This document shows positions 1 through 5,700 of a stretch of 6,289 nt of DNA, one piece after another. Made by a program: the position numbers and the translations under genes. Below the pieces are notes generated by a model. It saw nothing but the letters and a program-made list of their open reading frames with translations, was not told where the DNA came from and ran no database searches. How positions within the stretch are numbered: the stretch's first letter is position 1; the number at the start of each line of letters is the position of its first letter. Source of the DNA: an uncultured Flavobacteriales bacterium (GTDB lineage: Bacteria > Bacteroidota > Bacteroidia > Flavobacteriales > BACL11); the NCBI GenBank assembly GCA_950069165.1, contig CATMIT010000082.1, positions 1 to 6,289 of the forward strand, read 5' to 3'.

Positions 1-869
1 TTTTCCAACACTTTTGGATCTACCATACCACAACCTAAAATTTCCAAATACCCCGTGTTTTTACACACATTACACCCTTTTCCACTACAAATATTACAAC
101 TTACATCTACCTCAGCAGAAGGTTCTGTAAAAGGGAAATAAGAGGGGCGTAATCGTATTTTAGTTTTTTCTCCAAACATTTCTTTTGCAAAATAAAGTAG
201 ACATTGTTTCAAATCAGCAAAACTTACATTTTTATCAATATACAATCCTTCCACTTGGTGGAAAATACAATGCGCTCTTGCAGAAATAGCTTCATTTCTA
301 TACACTCTACCTGGAGAAAGCGTTCTTATCGGTGGTTTATTGGCATTCATATAGCGAACTTGCACAGAAGAAGTATGTGTTCTTAGTAAAATATCAGGGT
401 CAGTTTGTATAAAAAAAGTGTCCTGCATGTCTCTTGCCGGGTGTTCTTTAGGCAAATTAAGTGCAGAAAAATTATGCCAATCATCCTCAATTTCTGGGCC
501 TTCCGATATAGTAAATCCGATACGATTAAATATTTCAACTATTTCATTCCGAATTATAGAAATTGGATGCCTACTGCCCAAATTATCTAAAGCAACTGGT
601 CTAGTTAGGTCAATTTCATCTCCTTTTTCTTCTGTTTCAAAGCTACCTTTGTAGGCGTCAACTTTTGCTTGCGCATTTTGTTTTAAGGTATTTATTGCCT
701 TTCCAAATGCTTTTCTGCTTTCATTTGGGACATCTTTAAAAGCAGCAAATAACTCATTTAAACAACCCTTTTTCCCCAAAAAATCCAAACGAAAATCTTC
801 TACTTCTTTTTCTGATTTTGGAACGAAAGTTTCAACCTCTTGCAGTAAATCCTTTACCTTTTCTAACAT
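1..869 (-). CDS. pheS: Phenylalanine--tRNA ligase alpha subunit, C-terminus cut by window edge
   Basis: Catalytic alpha subunit of the cytoplasmic class II (alpha-beta)2 enzyme that charges tRNA-Phe using ATP and phenylalanine. The reverse-strand reading frame is open from the ATG at 869 to the left edge, giving 289 residues. Residues 1-85 form the N-terminal helical, tRNA-binding arm. Class II motif 1 lies around residues 98-115 (GSRHPIS). HPARDMQDTFF (143-153) and RTHTSS (163-168) are typical PheS blocks. Motif 2 is at about 182-211 (RTLSPGRVYRNE, then FHQVEG). FTEPSAEVDVSC (247-258) leads into a cysteine knuckle, C258-x2-C-x4-C-x2-C269, and then GCGMVDPKVLE. About 50 C-terminal residues, including motif 3 with its glycine-rich ER signature, lie outside the window, so there is no sign of true truncation. 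The ATG is preceded by A/T-rich sequence without a clear ribosome site. pheT is not in the window. Identification is firm from the motifs. Confidence 0.97.
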   Translation of the reverse strand, partial: MLEKVKDLLQEVETFVPKSEKEVEDFRLDFLGKKGCLNELFAAFKDVPNESRKAFGKAINTLKQNAQAKVDAYKGSFETEEKGDEIDLTRPVALDNLGSRHPISIIRNEIVEIFNRIGFTISEGPEIEDDWHNFSALNLPKEHPARDMQDTFFIQTDPDILLRTHTSSVQVRYMNANKPPIRTLSPGRVYRNEAISARAHCIFHQVEGLYIDKNVSFADLKQCLLYFAKEMFGEKTKIRLRPSYFPFTEPSAEVDVSCNICSGKGCNVCKNTGYLEILGCGMVDPKVLE

Positions 870-883
870 CTTAATAATTTATA

Positions 884-891
884 TATATTTG
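884..891 (+). promoter_or_regulatory. Candidate -7 box (TATATTTG) for the small lipoprotein gene
   Basis: TATATTTG matches the Bacteroidota primary-sigma -7 consensus TAnnTTTG exactly. It lies in the 60-base divergent gap between pheS and the lipoprotein gene and would give a leader of roughly 33-35 bases. No TTG (-33 element) is seen 17-23 bases upstream. The surrounding sequence is so A/T-rich that a chance match is possible. Confidence 0.35.
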
Positions 892-929
892 CTTATTCAA
901 TTACAAAGAAAGCAATAATTAAAACAATT

Positions 930-1298
930 ATGAAAAACAAATTTTTTAAATTTTTATTTCTAGGAGCGATTATCGCTTTTATGTGCACATTTAGCGCTTG
1001 CAAAAAAGATGCCGATACCATGGCAATAATTACAGTTATTGATGTCAATGGAGATGTTGTTAAAGATGCAAGAGTAAGGCTGCATCAAGATGGACAGATT
1101 AGTCAAGCGGGATCTTCTTCCATTGTTTCTAATGTACAATGGACTGATGGCAGTGGACAAACCGAGCATGTATTTGAGCATGAAGCAATTTTAAATATTG
1201 ATGTGAGCAAGTGGGTTGGAACTAACGAGCTTACAGGAAGTAATGTAATCCGTTTGCTAAAATACAAAACCGTTAGCAAAACAATCGAAATCGATTAA
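930..1298 (+). CDS. Small predicted lipoprotein with transthyretin/carboxypeptidase-regulatory-like domain
   Basis: A 122-residue protein of unknown function. Residues 1-23 are a lipoprotein signal peptide: basic MKNKFFK, a hydrophobic core, then FSAC with the acylated cysteine at C24. The mature protein starts CKKDAD; the charged residues after the cysteine resemble the export signals of surface lipoproteins in this phylum, but the match is loose. Residues 32-95 read as a beta-sandwich: ITVIDVNGDVVKDARVRL, then TDGSGQTEHVFEHEAILNIDV. The D-x-NG-x-x-V-x-x-A-x-V and TD-x-SG-x-x-x-x-x-F pattern is that of prealbumin-like or CarboxypepD_reg domains. It probably sits in the outer membrane, facing the periplasm or the surface. 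It is divergent from pheS, and its stop codon overlaps that of the next gene by four bases. I do not recognise a named family. The lipoprotein call is strong, the fold call moderate. Confidence 0.8.
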   Translation: MKNKFFKFLFLGAIIAFMCTFSACKKDADTMAIITVIDVNGDVVKDARVRLHQDGQISQAGSSSIVSNVQWTDGSGQTEHVFEHEAILNIDVSKWVGTNELTGSNVIRLLKYKTVSKTIEID

Positions 1299-1618
1299 GA
1301 GAAATAAGCGATAATAGCTTCTTTTATTAGCAAATCCTGTTGTTTCCCACTAAGATTTTTAATGGCTTTTAATTCTATCCAGTGTGGCCAACCATCTTCA
1401 TCCACTTTCTCAAATTTAAAATAACCATAAGGCGTAAGTAGTTTGCATACCGCAAGGTGCAGGATATCTTGTTTTTCTTCTTTGCTAAACTCTTTAATCC
1501 CCATTTGTAGCTCTTGTACCCCGATCAAGAAAAGAACTCCTTTAAGGTCTATGTCTTCTGCTATATCTTTTTGTAATTTTAAAAGTAAAGTATCCCATTT
1601 ATTATTCAGCTTTTCCAT
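1295..1618 (-). CDS. Conserved hypothetical protein, Bacteroidota type
   Basis: A 107-residue soluble, probably cytoplasmic protein with no signal peptide or membrane segment. It begins MEKLNNKWDTLLLKLQ and contains LFLIGVQELQMG (about 30-41), a charged helical stretch ending in KQDILHLAVCKLLTPYGYF (about 49-67), and an aromatic block with DGWPHW (about 75-80). It ends in a helix (LLIKEAIIAYF). From memory, closely similar short proteins with the same order of blocks (NNKW, LIGVQELG, PYGYY, DEDGWPH, KEAI) occur across Bacteroidota as unannotated conserved hypotheticals. I know of no assigned function and cannot see catalytic motifs. It is mainly helical by inspection. The gene is divergent from the CvpA gene (35-base gap) and convergent with the lipoprotein gene (4-base stop overlap). 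An exact -7 box lies five bases before the ATG. Confidence 0.85.
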   Translation of the reverse strand: MEKLNNKWDTLLLKLQKDIAEDIDLKGVLFLIGVQELQMGIKEFSKEEKQDILHLAVCKLLTPYGYFKFEKVDEDGWPHWIELKAIKNLSGKQQDLLIKEAIIAYFS

Positions 1619-1623
1619 AAGCG

Positions 1624-1631
1624 CAAAAATA
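1624..1631 (-). promoter_or_regulatory. Candidate -7 box (TATTTTTG) for the 107-residue hypothetical gene
   Basis: Read on the minus strand, TATTTTTG matches TAnnTTTG exactly and ends five bases before the ATG at 1618. Transcription would then start at or next to the start codon, giving a leaderless or nearly leaderless mRNA. No good TTG lies at the -33 distance, which falls in the start of the neighbouring CvpA gene. The same octamer occurs in the same position before pgk. Confidence 0.5.
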
Positions 1632-1641
1632 GATTATTTAA

Positions 1642-1649
1642 TATCTTTA
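1642..1649 (+). promoter_or_regulatory. Possible -7 box (TATCTTTA) for the CvpA-family gene
   Basis: TATCTTTA differs from TAnnTTTG by one base, the final G being A. It ends four bases before the ATG at 1654. It shares the 35-base divergent gap with the opposing box at 1624-1631. There is no clear -33 TTG. Evidence is weak on its own; it is supported mainly by the parallel spacing at the two exact matches. Confidence 0.3.
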
Positions 1650-1653
1650 CACT

Positions 1654-2199
1654 ATGAATTATTTAGATATTGCAATAGCCGTTCCCTTGCTTTACGGATT
1701 GATAAAAGGATTTTCTAATGGCTTGATTAAAGAAATAACAGGCCTACTTTCATTAGTTGTAGGAATTTATGTAGCCCTTAATTTTTCAAATCTATTAGAA
1801 CCACACCTTAGTGGAATATTTGATAATTATGAGCAATTCAAACCCTTATTGGCATTTGCTATTCTTTTTATTTCTGTTTTATTACTTATCAAATTATTAG
1901 GGTATTTAACAGATAAATTGACAAAAGCACTTGCACTGGGATTTTTGAGCAGGATATTAGGAGGAATATTTGGCATGCTGAAATTAGCATTAATAATTAG
2001 TTTTTTACTAATGATTGAATCGAAATTTGAGCTCATTCCACAAGACACTAAACAAAGCGCGCAACTTTACAAGCCAATAACTAATTTAGTAGAATTAATT
2101 AGTCCACATAGTGAAAAACACAAAGGGTTATTAGAAGACTTTCAAGAGAAAACAAAGCAAGTAAAAGAGGATATTGAGGAAAAGATTAAGAAAGAATAG
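1654..2199 (+). CDS. CvpA-family inner-membrane protein
   Basis: A 181-residue membrane protein of the CvpA (colicin V production) family. Family members are small inner-membrane proteins linked in other bacteria to colicin V secretion and envelope stress; the biochemical role is unsettled. Four hydrophobic segments are visible at about residues 4-19, 26-45, 63-86 and 94-121. Family signatures are the N-terminal MNYLDIAIAVPLLYGLIKGFSNG, written here in parts: MNYLDIAIAV then YGLIKGFSNGLIKEITG (14-30), and the glycine-rich LSRILGGIFGMLKL (98-111). The C-terminal 30 residues are highly charged, E/K-rich and probably a cytoplasmic helix. The start fits the usual M-N-x-L-D-I opening. The last 14 bases overlap the 3' end of pgk on the other strand. 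I see no purF or mutS2 next to it, which are partners of cvpA in some other bacteria, so context adds nothing on function. Confidence 0.9.
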   Translation: MNYLDIAIAVPLLYGLIKGFSNGLIKEITGLLSLVVGIYVALNFSNLLEPHLSGIFDNYEQFKPLLAFAILFISVLLLIKLLGYLTDKLTKALALGFLSRILGGIFGMLKLALIISFLLMIESKFELIPQDTKQSAQLYKPITNLVELISPHSEKHKGLLEDFQEKTKQVKEDIEEKIKKE

Positions 2200-3376
2200 C
2201 CTCAATTCCAGGCAGGGGTTTGCCCTCCAAAAACGCTAGCATTGCACCGCCTCCCGTGGAGAGGTAACTCACTTTATCTGCTAACCCAAATTGTTTTATT
2301 GCAGCAACAGAATCACCTCCTCCAACCAAAGAATAGGCGCCTTTTTCAGTAACTTTGCAAATAGCATTTGCAATTTCTCTTGTTCCTTTTTCAAAATTCG
2401 GCATTTCAAAAACGCCCATTGGACCATTCCATATTATTGTTTTTGAGTGTTCAATTATTTCAGAAAACTTGGCAATGCTTTCTTGGCCAATATCCAAACC
2501 CATAAATCCATTTGGAATATTTGTAATTTCAGAAGTATTTGTTTCTGCATTATTATCAAATTTGTTGGCATTTACCGAATCACTTGGCAGATATAAATTC
2601 ACCCCTTTGCTTTTAGCTAATTCAATAAGCTGTTTCGCCAAAGAAATTTTTTCTTCTTCTACCAAAGAATTTCCAATATTTCCTCCCATTGCTTTAGCAA
2701 TAGTATAAGCCATTCCGCCCCCAATTATCAGATTATCTACTTTGTCGAGTAGTGCCATGATAACATCAATTTTCCCTGTAATTTTTGCTCCACCAATAAT
2801 GGCCGTAAATGGCTTTTGAGGATTTTCCAAAATAACTTCCAAATTAGAAATTTCCTTTTCTAAAAGCAAGCCGAAATATTTACTCTCTGGAAAAAATTGA
2901 GCAATAACAGCTGTTGAAGCATGTGCTCTATGTGCTGTTCCAAAAGCATCATTAATATAAATATCAGCCAAGTTTGCCAATTGTTTTGCAAAGACCGTAT
3001 CTCCCATTTTCTCTTCTGAATGAAAGCGTAAATTCTCTAAAAGCAAAACACCGCCTTCCTCCAAATTATTTATGGCAGTTTCTGCCGTTTCCCCAATACA
3101 ATTATTTGCAAAAGCGACATCAACTTCTAAAACTTTTGATAAATGATTGACAAGATGTTTAAGGGAAAAACAGTTTTCCGGACCATTTTTTGGCCTTCCC
3201 AAATGCGATATTAGGATTACTTTTCCACCTCCAGCAATTACCATTTTTATAGTAGGAATAGCTCCCAATATTCTACTATTATCCGTAATTTTGAAATTAG
3301 CATCTAGAGGAACATTAAAGTCAATACGAATTAAAACTCGTTTCCCTTTAAAAGAAACGGCAGTAAGTTTTTCCAT
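2186..3376 (-). CDS. pgk: Phosphoglycerate kinase
   Basis: Cytoplasmic glycolytic enzyme that transfers phosphate between 1,3-bisphosphoglycerate and ADP to make ATP and 3-phosphoglycerate. The 396 residues match the usual bacterial length. N-domain substrate-binding motifs are RIDFNVP (17-23), SHLGRP (57-62), ENLRFH (114-119) and NDAFGTAHRAHAST (142-155). C-domain nucleotide-binding motifs are GGAKITGKI (195-203), NLIIGGGMAYT (215-225), WNGPMGVFE (316-324), GGGDSVAA (352-359) and STGGGAMLAFLEGKPLPG (373-390). No key residue is missing. The frame stays open back to an upstream ATG at 3400, which would add MVLFYFCR; I prefer the start at 3376 because MEKLTAVSFKGKRVLIR is the normal family N-terminus and a promoter box occupies 3381-3388. 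The gene is convergent with the CvpA gene (14-base overlap) and divergent from holB (68-base gap). Confidence 0.98.
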   Translation of the reverse strand: MEKLTAVSFKGKRVLIRIDFNVPLDANFKITDNSRILGAIPTIKMVIAGGGKVILISHLGRPKNGPENCFSLKHLVNHLSKVLEVDVAFANNCIGETAETAINNLEEGGVLLLENLRFHSEEKMGDTVFAKQLANLADIYINDAFGTAHRAHASTAVIAQFFPESKYFGLLLEKEISNLEVILENPQKPFTAIIGGAKITGKIDVIMALLDKVDNLIIGGGMAYTIAKAMGGNIGNSLVEEEKISLAKQLIELAKSKGVNLYLPSDSVNANKFDNNAETNTSEITNIPNGFMGLDIGQESIAKFSEIIEHSKTIIWNGPMGVFEMPNFEKGTREIANAICKVTEKGAYSLVGGGDSVAAIKQFGLADKVSYLSTGGGAMLAFLEGKPLPGIEAILS

Positions 3377-3380
3377 TCTG

Positions 3381-3413
3381 CAAAAATAAAATAAAACCAA
3401 ATAAACAGATCAA
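3381..3413 (-). promoter_or_regulatory. Candidate pgk promoter: TTG -22 bp- TATTTTTG
   Basis: On the minus strand, TATTTTTG (3388 down to 3381) exactly matches the -7 consensus TAnnTTTG. A TTG at 3413-3411 stands 22 bases upstream, inside the 17-23 base spacing known for Bacteroidota promoters. This is the only site in the window with both elements. The -7 box ends four bases before the ATG at 3376, so the transcript is predicted to be leaderless, and the upstream in-frame ATG at 3400 would lie before the transcription start. Confidence 0.6.
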
Positions 3414-3419
3414 AATTCT

Positions 3420-3427
3420 TACTTTTG
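3420..3427 (+). promoter_or_regulatory. Candidate -7 box (TACTTTTG) for the holB-ricT-gldH cluster
   Basis: TACTTTTG is an exact match to TAnnTTTG, 17 bases before the holB ATG, predicting a leader of about 12-14 bases. No TTG is found 17-23 bases upstream. It lies back to back with the pgk promoter in the 68-base divergent gap. Confidence 0.5.
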
Positions 3428-3444
3428 ACACAAAACAATAAATA

Positions 3445-4566
3445 ATGCTTTTTGCCGAAATACCAGGAAATACAGCCATAAAACAAAATCTAATCAAGGT
3501 AGTTGCCAATAACAGGGTTGCTCATGCACAACTATTTTTAGGAAATTCTGGCAGTGCAAAGCTAGCTATTGCACTGGCCTTTGCACAATATTTGAATTGT
3601 GAGAAAAGGAAAGAAACGGATTCCTGCAATATCTGCCATTCTTGTCTGATGTATAATTCTCTTTCTCATCCAGATTTGCATATCATTTTCCCAGTGCTTA
3701 AAATAAACAATATTAAAAACCCTTTGAGTGATAACTTTATTTCTCAGTGGAGAGAAATAGTGTTAGAAAACCCTTATTTATCCCTAACACAATGGTATCA
3801 ACATCTTGGAGCAGAAAATAAACAGGGGGTAATTTACAAGTATGAGGCCGAGCAATTGCAAAAAAAAGTAACACTAAAAAATTACGAATCTGCTTTTAGA
3901 GTTATTCTGATTTGGATGCCAGAAAAAATGAACCATGTTACAGCTAACAAACTATTAAAGCTAATTGAAGAGCCGCCAAAAGGAACATTCTTTTTTATGG
4001 TTACAGAGGATTTTGAAAAGCTACTTCCTACCATAACATCAAGGATGCAAATGGTAAAAACCAAGCCGTTTAAAACAGAAAACATCACAAACTATCTAGA
4101 ACAAAAAAAGGGCCTTTTAGCTGAAAAATCTTTGCAAATAGCAAGGCTTGCTAACGGAAACCTCAATACAGCATTACAATTAAGCCAAACAGAAATAAAA
4201 GAGGAAACCCACTTAAAAGAATTCCAGAGCTGGATGCAAATTTGCTATAAAGCAAACCTAAAAGAGTTAGCAAAATGGACGGATGAAATAGCAAAAAACG
4301 GAAGAGAAAATCAAAAAGAATTTTTACAATATTCTTTAAAACTTATCAGAGAGTGCCTCCTTGTAAATACCTTAAACGAGAGCCTACTAAAAACAGATAA
4401 AGAGGAAACAATATTTGTAAGAAATTTTGCTCCATTTATTCATGGAGAAAATAGTGTTTCCATTTTTGAAAAAACAGAGAAAGCAATCAAAAACATTGAA
4501 AGAAATGCCAATCCAAAAATTCTTTTTTATGAGCTATCCCTTCAAATGATGCGACTTTTAAAATAA
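3445..4566 (+). CDS. holB: DNA polymerase III delta-prime subunit (clamp loader), Bacteroidota type
   Basis: AAA+ fold subunit of the replicative clamp loader, which places the beta sliding clamp on DNA. Length is 373 residues. The N-terminus (MLFAEIPGNTAIKQNL) and HAQLFLGNSGSAK (27-39) fit the family. The P-loop is degenerate: where G-K-S/T is expected it has A38-K39-L40, as in delta-prime proteins that do not hydrolyse ATP. Four cysteines (C52, C61, C64, C67) form the zinc module. The Walker B region is also altered (VILIWMPEKMN, 153-163), followed by ANKLLKLIEEPPKGT (167-181). TSR at 198-200 supplies the SRC-type arginine finger. Residues 80-145 hold a long insert compared with E. coli delta-prime. 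The C-terminal part is helical, as in the collar domain. The bacterial paralogue DnaX is excluded by the degenerate ATP site. The gene heads a plus-strand cluster with ricT and gldH. Confidence 0.93.
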   Translation: MLFAEIPGNTAIKQNLIKVVANNRVAHAQLFLGNSGSAKLAIALAFAQYLNCEKRKETDSCNICHSCLMYNSLSHPDLHIIFPVLKINNIKNPLSDNFISQWREIVLENPYLSLTQWYQHLGAENKQGVIYKYEAEQLQKKVTLKNYESAFRVILIWMPEKMNHVTANKLLKLIEEPPKGTFFFMVTEDFEKLLPTITSRMQMVKTKPFKTENITNYLEQKKGLLAEKSLQIARLANGNLNTALQLSQTEIKEETHLKEFQSWMQICYKANLKELAKWTDEIAKNGRENQKEFLQYSLKLIRECLLVNTLNESLLKTDKEETIFVRNFAPFIHGENSVSIFEKTEKAIKNIERNANPKILFYELSLQMMRLLK

Positions 4567-4602
4567 AGCGTAAATTAGCGAACTAAAATTTAGATTAAAG
4601 AA

Positions 4603-5700
4603 ATGAGCGGTTGCAGCAATTGTAATACATGTGAAACTTCCCTGGCAAGAGGGTGTAGTAACTCTTCTGTTTTTAATTGGCTTGAAGGAATAAGCACATT
4701 GAACAAGAAGGAAGACAGCTCTGTGGAAGTAAGGTTTAAGCAAGACAGAAAGGAATTTTTCATCAATCCGGAGGGCATACCCCTTACAAAAGGAGATATA
4801 GTAGCAGTGGAGGGATCACCAGGTCATGATGTTGGAGTAGTTTTCCTTACAGGAGAGTTGGTGATGCTGCAAATGAAACGAAAGAAAGTAGATTTTGAAA
4901 AAGAAAGACCAAAGAAAATTTACAGAATAGCGAAACCAACAGATATTACAAAATGGGAAAAAGCAATTTCATTAGAAAAAGACACCTTAGAAAAAGCAAA
5001 ACTTTTGGTAAAAGAGCATAAGCTCCAAATGAAACTTAGCAATGTGGAATATCAAGGGGACAACACCAAAGCAACCTTTTATTATACAGCAGAAAAAAGA
5101 GTGGATTTCAGGGAGCTAATAAAATCCTTTTCTAGAAAATTCATGATAAGAATTGAAATGAGGCAAATAGGGGCAAGACAAGAAGCGGCAAAATTAGGAG
5201 GAATTGGAAGTTGCGGAAGAGAGCTTTGTTGCTCAACATGGATGACTGAATTTCCTTCTGTTTCCACCTCTGCGGTAAGATATCAGCAACTCTCGATTAA
5301 TCCACAAAAAATATCAGGACAATGTGGCAGATTAAAATGTTGTTTAAACTATGAGTTAGATGGATATTTAGATGCTCTAGAAGATTTTCCAAAAACAAAA
5401 ACAATGCTGAAGACAAAAAAAGACAAGGCAAGATTTTTGAAAATGGACATCTTTAAAAAGAAATTATGGTACACCTATGTTGGAGACCCTTATTCATCCA
5501 TTGAGCTAACACTTGAGAGAGTAAAAACAATAATAACTCTAAATGAAGAAGGAACACTTCCTGAAAAATTGGAAGATTTTATAATGGAGCAAAAAACAAA
5601 AACAAACGATTTTGAAAATGTTATCGGGCAAGACAACATTAACCGATTTGACAATAAAAACAAAAAAAGAAAGGGTAAAAATAGAAGAAACAAAAAATAA
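4603..5700 (+). CDS. ricT: PSP1-domain, RicT (YaaT)-like protein with N-terminal cysteine cluster and basic tail
   Basis: A 365-residue cytoplasmic protein of the PSP1/RicT family. In Bacillus, RicT (YaaT) joins RicA and RicF in an iron-sulfur complex affecting RNase Y, RNA maturation, biofilm and sporulation; the role in Bacteroidota is not established. The N-terminus has C4-x2-C-x2-C10 and C18. The PSP1 region spans about 40-180: EVRFKQDRKEFF, GDIVAVEGSPGHDVGVV (64-80), and the block RVDFRELIKSFSRKF (166-180). The core signature follows: RIEMRQIGARQEAAKLGGIG (183-202), CGRELCCSTW (204-213) and GQCGRLKCCLNYE (239-251), giving C204, C209, C210, C241, C246 and C247. The last 15 residues are almost all K, R, N and G (NKNKKRKGKNRRNKK), suggesting nucleic-acid binding. 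The gene lies 36 bases after holB, and its stop overlaps the gldH start. The family call is sure; the symbol is by homology to Bacillus. Confidence 0.92.
   Translation: MSGCSNCNTCETSLARGCSNSSVFNWLEGISTLNKKEDSSVEVRFKQDRKEFFINPEGIPLTKGDIVAVEGSPGHDVGVVFLTGELVMLQMKRKKVDFEKERPKKIYRIAKPTDITKWEKAISLEKDTLEKAKLLVKEHKLQMKLSNVEYQGDNTKATFYYTAEKRVDFRELIKSFSRKFMIRIEMRQIGARQEAAKLGGIGSCGRELCCSTWMTEFPSVSTSAVRYQQLSINPQKISGQCGRLKCCLNYELDGYLDALEDFPKTKTMLKTKKDKARFLKMDIFKKKLWYTYVGDPYSSIELTLERVKTIITLNEEGTLPEKLEDFIMEQKTKTNDFENVIGQDNINRFDNKNKKRKGKNRRNKK

Noticed and set aside
204..654. Three overlapping plus-strand open frames of 60-78 codons
   Set aside because: They lie antisense to pheS, whose protein motifs are unmistakable over the whole stretch; the frames encode no recognisable pattern.
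904..911. TTTCTTTG on the minus strand as a pheS -7 box
   Set aside because: It mismatches the strongly conserved A of TAnnTTTG and has no TTG at the right spacing, so support is too weak to annotate.
960..1181. Minus-strand open frame opposite the small lipoprotein gene
   Set aside because: The plus frame has a signal peptide, lipobox and coherent domain pattern, while the minus frame looks like a random translation.
2211..2226. Short inverted repeat (GGCA/TGCC) near the end of pgk as a terminator
   Set aside because: The stem is only four pairs, lies inside the pgk coding sequence and is not followed by a T tract in either direction.
3377..3400. Eight-residue N-terminal extension of Pgk from an upstream ATG
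   Set aside because: The extension is outside the normal Pgk start, and a -7 promoter box lies between the two ATGs.
4571..4592. Inverted TAAATT/AATTTA in the holB-ricT gap
   Set aside because: A six-base A/T-only repeat is expected by chance in such A/T-rich DNA and has no promoter box or T tract beside it.
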